Assembly: GCA_000729835.1 (NCBI GenBank)
Contig: JFHB01000042.1
Location: 1-64,000, forward strand
Length of the DNA: 64,000 nt
Direction: 5' to 3'
From: Atkinsonella hypoxylon
Lineage: Eukaryota; Ascomycota; Sordariomycetes; Hypocreales; Clavicipitaceae
Every line of letters starts with the position of its first letter. Positions within the stretch are counted from its first letter, which is position 1. Positions 56,507-64,000 of this stretch are shown here, in pieces. The translations under genes and the position numbers were made by a program. The notes below the pieces were generated by a model. The model searched no databases. It was not told the DNA's origin and saw nothing but the letters and a program-made list of their open reading frames with translations.

Positions 56507-59500
56507 GACTACCGAGTGCGAGGCGCGAGTTCCTAAGTAATGTGTTTGAATATCGCCGATATGTCATGGGTGTGGAATCGTTTGTATAAGAAAAACTATC
56601 GCAGAGATGTATAATCAGTCTCTAAGCACGATCGGAGGACAGCACGAGATTTTAAAGTAAACTGTCGTCGAAAATAAAAGCACGGTGACAACACTCGGAT
56701 TGAGGGAGAGAGATTTTTCGCTGCGACTGATGGTACGGAAGTACTTACCGTGATCGCTGCGCGGAACTGTATGATTCAAAGGTGCACGGCCTGCATGAAT
56801 AAGTCGCACGATGGAACCAGCTTTCACAACGTACAAAGGATTCAGATGGCGCGACGAAGCACCGAACTGAGCTGTCTATGAGGTAAAAGGTAAGGAAAGT
56901 GATGGGAAAAAGATAGTGAGGCTCTGGCCAAGATTAACAATCGGCGCTACGGGATGAATGCGCCAACAGTTGGGCATGTCGAGATGGTGAGATGCGCGCG
57001 TCGCCATCACGGACAGACTGGAGGCACAAAGGCGTTTGGCAAGGGGCAGTCTCACGTGCGGACAGCGGCGGACGAATGGGAGCAGTCCCTACAGGCAAAT
57101 ATACTAGATGAGAGCCCCACAGTAGCCAGCAAAAGGCCCAAAGAAGCCACAACCAAAACGCGCGATCGGGCTAGTTATGAATTGCATCCAATCCAGAAAT
57201 TCTCGACGAAGCTGCTCAAGGCGAATGTTAAGTCTTCCGATACACATGTCCTTTTTATCCAAATATCAATTTGAGCATGGATCATGTTTCATACGTGTTT
57301 TGCGCTCACTTTGAGACTAATTTTAGCCATGAATTATCCAATAAGCAATGTCAATTGTGCCTAATTGAAATATGACAGCTTTATTTAAGATGAGATCCAT
57401 TCCCGGCATTTGCAAATCCAATGACGCCATTGTCGCGACTCTGCTCAAGCTCCCCGGTTAAGGCTGGCCGTGTTTGACGTTTGTCCCACAGCATCGGTGC
57501 GGTTTGGAGCCGCTGGCAGCTGTCTTCCACGACCCGCCCGACAGGCGGGATCGGTTTAGTTCCTCAGGCAGCTAGTTGGGTGACTGACAGCACGGAATGG
57601 GGCTGGAGGCGCAGCAGGGAGTGGCTAGTGCTCCGTGGTCTTCTTGCCCAGCTACCCCAGCCACAGAAGTGGGTTTTTTTTCGGCGGAAATAAGGGACAT
57701 CGAAGAGAGTGAAGTGTGCTCTATTGCCCTTCTTGATGCCGACGGTTTTCGTGCTCACAAGGGGAGTAATGCAGATCCAAATGATGGCATTGTGCTTCGG
57801 GGATTTCCGGGCCACGCAGAAAGGATTGAAATAGCCTCTGGTTTGGGCTGGGAGATATGTGGTTCAAACTGCCCTAGGTACCTAGCTTACCAGGGAAGGG
57901 TCCACGATGCACCTGCTGTATGTTCGATTCCTACAGCCAATCACAGTCACTCGGCTGGTTCGGCGTTGGGTTGCGTACCAAGCCCTAGGTGCTGCACCAC
58001 AGAAAAAGCACATTAATACATGTACTGCTTAGTCCAATATCAATTGTAACCCGTATCCCTTTGACAGTCATAACGCCGCAAGGTTTACCAATCACGATGT
58101 CAGCCAATTACATGGGAGTTTGTAGTGGGCACTCGAAGTGTCCTAGAAACTCCACCAGGAACCTAGGGAGGTCGAAAGTCCCCTGACTAGGCATCAACTC
58201 CAGCACCTCCCTTGACCTATCATCTCCGCAAGTTCTACGTATCAGGCCTCACAGCGTGGCGGGTACACTATATCTGCGGTGCTGCTAATACTGTTGATGA
58301 GTAAAGGGTGTACAGTCGGCACCGAGGACGAAACCCGTGTAACACCTCAACTGACCCGAGCATGGACTGTCTAACTACCAAGTGACCCACGTTGGTGACA
58401 GTTTAAATAAGCTTTGCCAACAGTACGGGCGGGCCATTCAAACTGTTTTTTGATGTGGTGACCTTGGATGGCTTTGCCCTCTTTTCTCTATAATACTCAT
58501 AGACACAGGATAACCTGCGCAATCATGTGTCCGTAAAAAAAAATATCCAACCTCGTTATCCTTCGTCGTTAAGAACAGACAAGAAAAAAAAACATGACGT
58601 GAACGATTGGGCCCTTGTAGCCTCCTGAGTCGACTTACCGACCGTTGACTGATATGGACAAGACAAGCGGCCAGCTCAGGCGTCCTGATGAAATGTGGTG
58701 GAAAGCTTGGCATTTTGGACCCAGCAGCAACGGCAACGGCAACGGAAATCAATAATGTGAACATGAACATCTCAAGCGACGTGGACGACGTACTCCGTAT
58801 GGTAAACGACATGGACGAGTGACAAGCAAAGAAAAGAAAAGCCCCCCCGTATTTAGGGCTAGGCCTGGATCTTTGGCCAACAGGCCCAAATGGCAGCTGG
58901 TTGGACGACAGACACGAAGACGCCCCTCCCTCCCACCTCGAGTGGAATTCGGCTGCCTTGAGCCGCTTAATATGGCACACCAATCGGCCAGCCCGTCATC
59001 ATCTGCGAAATACATAGAAGTAACAGGTTGAGCACTTCGGAGTATGGCACGACAAGACAGAAACCAAGTGGCCGAGAGTCCAATGTCTCGGCAACATTGG
59101 CCGAGTGGTCACTCATGAGCAACTGCTGGCCTCAGCCCCCCAGATGCAATGCAAGTCCATCCTCGTTCTGTGGACAAAGCGCGGGTGAGAGAACTGGCGA
59201 AGATGGGCAAGCATCATTTGGCATTCAAGGGAAAGGGGGTTAAAGGTTAAAGTAAAGGTTGTTGCCCGGTAGGTACCTAGGAGGTGGTTATACAGGGGCG
59301 TCTAGACGAACAGTTACTTGTGGCGTGGCGACGTCCGCTTCTCTGCACTCTCTACAAAACAACTCTCTACGGAGTATTCCGTACATCCCGTCATTGTCAC
59401 AAGTGCTTCATGGCACCGTGGCACTAGAGGACGGCTGAAACAGAACCAGAAGTCTAGATGCAAAGCGCAAACCTACAGCAATATTAATATCTCGCTTCTG

Positions 59501-59737
59501 GCTCTCCACGTCCTTTTTCTGATCGAGACTTGTTCCCGTCCTGGTCTTGCAATCTTTCCTCTCTGGTATTTCTGTATAGTGCAGGCATTCTTCTCGACGC
59601 AGCGCTGGTAGCTCACGCCGCAGTTGCATCCATCCAGTTGAGCAGCAGCAAAGTGCGCAAGCGAGGCCTCTCAACACACAACCATTGATCAAAGCACGCA
59701 TCAACTCCACAAGCCTTCAATCCCTTTCATATTCATC
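56507..59737. other. Long divergent intergenic region, YTA7 / small orphan gene
   Basis: 3.2 kb. It holds TACTCCGTA at 58791-58799, the palindromic pair TACGGAGTA and TTCCGTA at 59368-59383, and AGGTACCT at 57876-57883 and 59271-59278. ORFs at 57597-58016 and 58438-58983 have no family resemblance. The 59.5-59.7 kb part is probably the promoter and leader of the small gene. Confidence 0.5.
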
Positions 59738-60168
59738 ATGAACGGCTCTTCTCGCTCTGCTCCCCCGCCTCTGCTGAACCTGGCGTCTCTTCCGCCCAGC
59801 AACTTCAAGCTGGACAGAAGCAATACGGCCGATTCGGACGCCGCGTCCGTATCCACGCCCAACAGCAAGGTAAGAATGGACAAGCCTTCCAATATCTGAC
59901 TTGAACTCGCCCACCATGGCAGTAACCAGTCGCCAAAACACGTTGAAGAGAATACTGACTTTCGACCCAGCGTTCGGCATCCTACTCCAGCGCAGCATCC
60001 AGCTCCTTCACCTCGACTTTTCCCTCGCTCTGCAAGCCATCAGCCGGTCTAGTCAAGTCCTCTCCCACCGTCAATGTCCACACCACTTGCGGTCGTCACA
60101 CAGACCAGCTCCTCTTCAGCGGACCTTCGCTAAAGGATCTTGCACGGTCCATCAAGAAGAAGTTCTGA
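59738..60168 (+). CDS. Small conserved-looking orphan protein, 109 residues
   Basis: Two exons, 59738-59869 and 59971-60168, join with both boundaries in phase (donor AAG|GTAAGA, acceptor CCCAG). I do not recognise the family. The N-terminal half, MNGSSRSAPPPLLNLASLPP then SNFKLDRSNTADSDAAS, is Ser/Pro-rich. The middle is a Ser/Ala run. The C-terminal about 35 residues look structured: VNVHTTCGRHTDQLLFSG, then PSLKDLARSIKKKF with a basic end. A good Kozak-like context (TCATCATG) and a pyrimidine-rich leader with TCAACTCC-type sequence support a gene. Neither exon is long, so ORF-only methods miss it. Function cannot be stated. Confidence 0.7.
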
Positions 60169-63100
60169 AGTCCTGCCAGTGACGCATGGCATTGTATACT
60201 ACGTTTTGGTACACTCGTCGCTGGCTGGCACGGAACGACGACAGAACCGCTTACGAATTTATGATGACGAGATACACTTTTGAATTTGCACTGCTGGCAG
60301 ATTGAATGGCAGGGGGGGGCTTGCATGTGTTGAAACTAGGTGACGGAATTACACGATACCCAATAATCAATGTATGAAGACTAGCTGGCTAGAAACACGA
60401 TCGCTGGCGTCGACCAGCTCTAGAATAGTGTCCGACACAACGAATTGGGAAGGGGAAACAAGGTCATTAATTCGCTTTCGTGGTGTATTCATTGCCTCGT
60501 CTCACGTAAATCCATCTTCCCAGCACCCAGTATCTCCATTTACCCCATAATAACTGCGCACAAGCTCCCGGCGCAATTCAAACGTGTCGTCAGGTCATCC
60601 ATCCACACGGGATCAACGCCTCCTGCAGAATCAATATACTCGCCTATTAGTCCATATGCATGGAGTTCATCCAAGGAAGCCTCGTACTACAGAACAGTGT
60701 CAAAGAGAATCATTGTCCTTGGAAGCTATTTCCTGGCTGGAATGTATTTCAGAAAATGCTTGTGCCAGAGACTAAAGAGAGCTGAGGTGGCGATCGCCAT
60801 CGTGAGTCATGGGTTCCATTCTGGTCGTGATAGGAGGTAGTGTCCTCAAGGGTAGAACAAGTCAGACATGATCTGGAGATGGTGTCATTCACATGATGTC
60901 GAGTACTAACTGCGCGACAGCGACCAGGAATCAGAAAAAGCGAGGGATACATAATGTGCTAGAGCACCTCGGAAAGCCAAAATCATGAATGCATCTCATC
61001 CTTCATTCAGCACGGGCTTCAGCGCCTCGCTGCTCTGTCGACATTTCGGTCCCTCTCACATGCATCAACCACAAGTCTGACGAAAAGCTGCCACGACTCT
61101 ACCACCTGCCACCACAAGACCTTTTTTTGAATTGCAGAATGCTTGCTAGATCAGAAGAGCAAGTCGACTCAGACATGCAAGAAGCATGGCAGAGCACAGA
61201 GTTTCTGATGCTTTCCACTCTGTGGGATGCCGCAAGCTCGCTCGCAACGCCGCCAGCGATGACACATATCTCGTTCTGCTATATTCCGTACGCTATCGTC
61301 TTTAATCTCCTTACCCAGACGATGTATGACTAGGCAGAGGTAGGGTATTCAGCTGCGACAATGAGCCAATAGAAATCTACGGGGTTCTTTTGCTGAGTTT
61401 GCTTCCCTCGCGCTAGCCTTGCTTTTTTGGCGTTATCGAATCGCATGTTTGCCCGATGTTGACTGGAATGTCTCGGTCATATCCAGGACAGTCGGCGCCG
61501 CATTTCTGGCAATTGCCGCAGCCCGGTTCTGTCTCATCACATCTTACCCTCCTTGTTCGTCAAAGCTGGGCATTCTGTGCTACGTGGTACTCCGACCATG
61601 GTGGGAGGTTGTCTGGAAGCTCAGGCCCGATACAGTTACGATGCCGCAGATCCGCTCCCGGTGCAGCGATAGTGCTTGTAACACCCCGAGCACTGGCTCT
61701 TTTTTAGTTCCCGTGCAGTTGGTTTCGTATGCATGTAAATCATTTATTTATATGGCTCCATTGGCTCGAGCTCGAGTGGGGGATCAGATCCTCGATATTG
61801 CTGTCGGTTCCGTGTTGGTGGACTTATCGAACAACTGCAGCTCGTCGTGGACGTTGACGGCAAAGGCAGCGTGGTATGCTAGGTGCAGAATACGAGTGTT
61901 TGAGCATAAATATACTGCACTGTTCCGTAGCACACGGCCTGTGAAATCGTCACAGGAATATGACGCGCATGGTGCAGCATGTTTGTGGTACTGTCTGTGT
62001 TGCCTTTGTGACCGTCAGCGACGCTCGCCTACCCGGTGCCAAAATTTCAACGCGAACAGCAAACAGTGACAAAATCCGGCACAGCTGACGTCAAGTGGTG
62101 GAGTCACGTGTGGAACGAGGAGACCCAGCCTGCTGGGACCTCTTAGCGCACTTCGTGTTGCGTGGAGCGTGGAGCCCGTATCGCCTCAACCCTAGCCTGT
62201 CACGAACTTCGAAGGTCGTTCGAACAATATGGTCTTTGCTTGTTCCATTATATATATATATATATTTTTAATATTTTTACTTTTTACATGAATAAGAATG
62301 CGGCATATGTTGAGGCTGGTAACAATTGCACGCCTCTGGCATAATCATCTCGTCAACGCAACCCGCTGAACTCTCTTTGGCTGAGAATTCCATGAGACCC
62401 TCCTTATGTTGCTAGAGTACTATGGCGCAGTTTCGCTCGGGGTAAAAGAGAAATCGCTTTAGTTAGTATGTGGCGTTGATGAGCCTAGCCACATCAACTA
62501 ACTGATAGATCTGTCTGTCACGGGAGAGCACATGCAGTAGGGACCAGAGAAAGACTGGGCTTGACTCCGTCATCCCTTTCCGTTCAAAACTCATGGGAGC
62601 TCTGTAACACGCTAGATAAGCAGCTTCCCGACCAGACGAGAATCAACAGTTGAGATCAAAGCTCGTCAGCTGTGACAAGGCTGCAGAAGGAGCCAGGCCT
62701 CAGTTGAGGATCGCCGGCTGCCGGTATACACAATTGTATGAGATGCAATCGAGATTGAATTCGGCTGTAGGTATGATACCATAGCGAGATATTGAAGCTG
62801 CATCCATCCGATGTCAATTGGCCCAGCTGGAAAGACAGATTTCTCGCCCCACCACGTGTTAAGATGATTAGCGAACTCCTAAACCATGACAACCCCCAGC
62901 AGGGGCAACTGGCGAGCAAGATGCATTAATAACCGCTGAGTAATGGCTAGAAAAGGTTCAAGATTTCCCTAGGGAAGTGAGGGCGAGGAATCTAGTGCGC
63001 CAGTGCATCGCTTTCTCTTCTGGGTGGCTATGTCTTAATTACTTTGTCGGGCTGTAGTTATTGATGATGTATGGAGATGATTTCAACCAAGTCGTGTTTC

Positions 63101-64000
63101 TCCTGACTTGTCTATGGGCGACGAATAAGATGTTCACATGAACAACTTACAAGTGGGTATGTGGTAAACCTACAGTGTCTACACTTATGAGCCCAGATGT
63201 TCGTTCAATTCCTTGAATCTTCCTTCACATAACTAGGATTGCCCTTGTTCTGCCATACTTGTGGCAGGATAGATATGAACAAAGCATGTGAAAATGGAAG
63301 TGCTGTCAGGCATGCCTATGCATGTCTCTGGGATTGAGCGTCCTGACTGGAAGGGTAGATCTCCGTGCTCGAGTTCGTATGGGGCTCAGAGGGTCCTTGG
63401 CGACGCAAATCCTCCCCGCGATTGTCAGTGATGACGTAACTCCATTGCAGAGGAAATAGTGACGTTTGAGTATAAAGACTGTTGCTTTTGCTTCTTGTAG
63501 GAGACAAACCCAGCCATCCTTTTGTGCATTGTGTCAAGGCATACAATGCCCTGCGGCTAATACCGAATCAAAATCGATGGGATCTGCTTCCTCGATTTCG
63601 ATGTAGCGTTTCTTTTTTTTTCTTTTTTCTTTCTCTCTCTCTTCTTTTTTTTTTTTTTTTTTTTTTTTTCTTTGATTTTCTTACAGAAAAAAAAAGCAAG
63701 AAAATAAACCATACAAGGAAAGCTAACTCAACCATCGGAAGACTAAAGTCTACACATGTATTATCCGAATACGCACCAGCAACTGCGCGTAGAGCGGTAT
63801 CAAGTGGAGCCTGACCCTTTGACCACCAACCAGGGAGGTCCTGGTGAAGGTTAACGACAATCGCGATATCAAGGGTCCTATTCGACACGATTGGTTCATT
63901 TGGGGGCCTTGTTGACGAAAGGTCTTGTCTTGGTACCTGCCCCCAAGGTACCTGCCTTGGACAGGTACCATTGCGGTGCTAGTCAACACAATTGCAAGAC
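60169..64000. other. Gene-poor right end of window
   Basis: 3.8 kb without a gene I can support. A CRE-like TGACGTCA lies at 62086-62093. A TA dinucleotide tract is near 62251-62265. Long C/T and T tracts run near 63607-63669. A cluster of AGGTACC-type sequence near 63930-63970 forms an inverted repeat (TGGTACCTG and CAGGTACCA). ORFs at 60445-60840, 60989-61333 and 61419-62069 show no family features; the last has a composition unlike the window's proteins. A gene with its start beyond the right edge cannot be excluded. Confidence 0.5.
63931..63970. repeat. AGGTACC inverted repeat at the right edge
   Basis: TGGTACCTG at the left and CAGGTACCA at the right, about 20 nt apart, enclose another AGGTACCT. 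This is the densest cluster of this palindrome in the window. Confidence 0.6.

Noticed and set aside
58438..58983. 181-codon minus-strand frame
   Set aside because: No recognisable motif and runs through homopolymers; composition unlike the neighbouring proteins.
61419..62069. 216-codon plus-strand frame
   Set aside because: No domain, no start context, mixed Cys/Ser composition, no splice partners and no family resemblance. Kept as a possibility only within the gene-poor description.
1..64000. Bacterial-type features, CRISPR arrays, defence islands or a secondary-metabolite cluster
   Set aside because: Every recognisable gene is a spliced fungal housekeeping gene. No polyketide, peptide synthetase, P450 cluster or spaced repeat array was seen.

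Overview
The window looks like a gene-dense euchromatic stretch of a filamentous ascomycete chromosome, probably a sordariomycete and most likely Hypocreales. The order is inferred from protein flavour and gene style; I could not run a comparison. The genes are interrupted by 50-170 bp introns with GT..AG borders and internal CTAAT/CTAAC-like branch sites. The proteins are fungal housekeeping families. There are no operons, ribosome-binding sites or prokaryotic features.

I could resolve 19 protein-coding genes, 18 complete and one cut by the left edge, mostly by joining exons so that phases close exactly. 0-10 kb: TVP23 (partial, +), a DUF726 alpha/beta-hydrolase-fold membrane protein (-), the rRNA-processing factor UTP23 (-) and a mitochondrial PP2C phosphatase of the PTC7/azr1 type (-). 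9.5-14.2 kb: a long divergent intergenic region. 14-27 kb: a CAF120/SKG3-type PH-domain protein (+), a RAD53/CHK2 checkpoint kinase (+) and an uncharacterised protein with CxxC zinc ribbons (-). 27-38 kb: STT3 oligosaccharyltransferase (-), ATP synthase subunit e (-), dynein intermediate chain (+) and tubulin cofactor E (-). 38-51 kb: a MaoC-like peroxisomal hydratase (-), an OPT oligopeptide transporter (-), mitochondrial ketoacyl-ACP synthase CEM1 (+), the cytochrome bc1 assembly chaperone CBP3 (+), dihydrofolate reductase (-), a kappa-class GST (-) and an SDR oxidoreductase (+). 51-64 kb: the chromatin AAA-ATPase YTA7/ATAD2 (-), a small orphan gene (+), then 3.8 kb without a recognisable gene.

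The genes do not form one pathway, but two weak themes appear. Several products are mitochondrial (PTC7, subunit e, CEM1, CBP3). Three have C-terminal PTS1-type tripeptides predicting peroxisomal import: SKL on the MaoC hydratase, SKL on the GST, and SKI on the SDR.

The least ordinary features lie in gene structure and non-coding DNA: a well-supported GC-AG intron in the OPT gene and a probable second one in the SDR gene; exons of 21, 24 and 27 nt; an in-frame, stop-free intron in DFR1; upstream ORFs overlapping the start codons of the dynein chain and CEM1; an approximately 650 bp inverted-repeat element with an AT-rich core at 48.9-49.6 kb; a 25 bp hairpin in a divergent promoter; and two short motifs (TACGGAGTA and the palindrome AGGTACCT) that recur in non-coding DNA well above chance. 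I found no defence system, biosynthetic cluster, CRISPR array, tRNA or rRNA gene.
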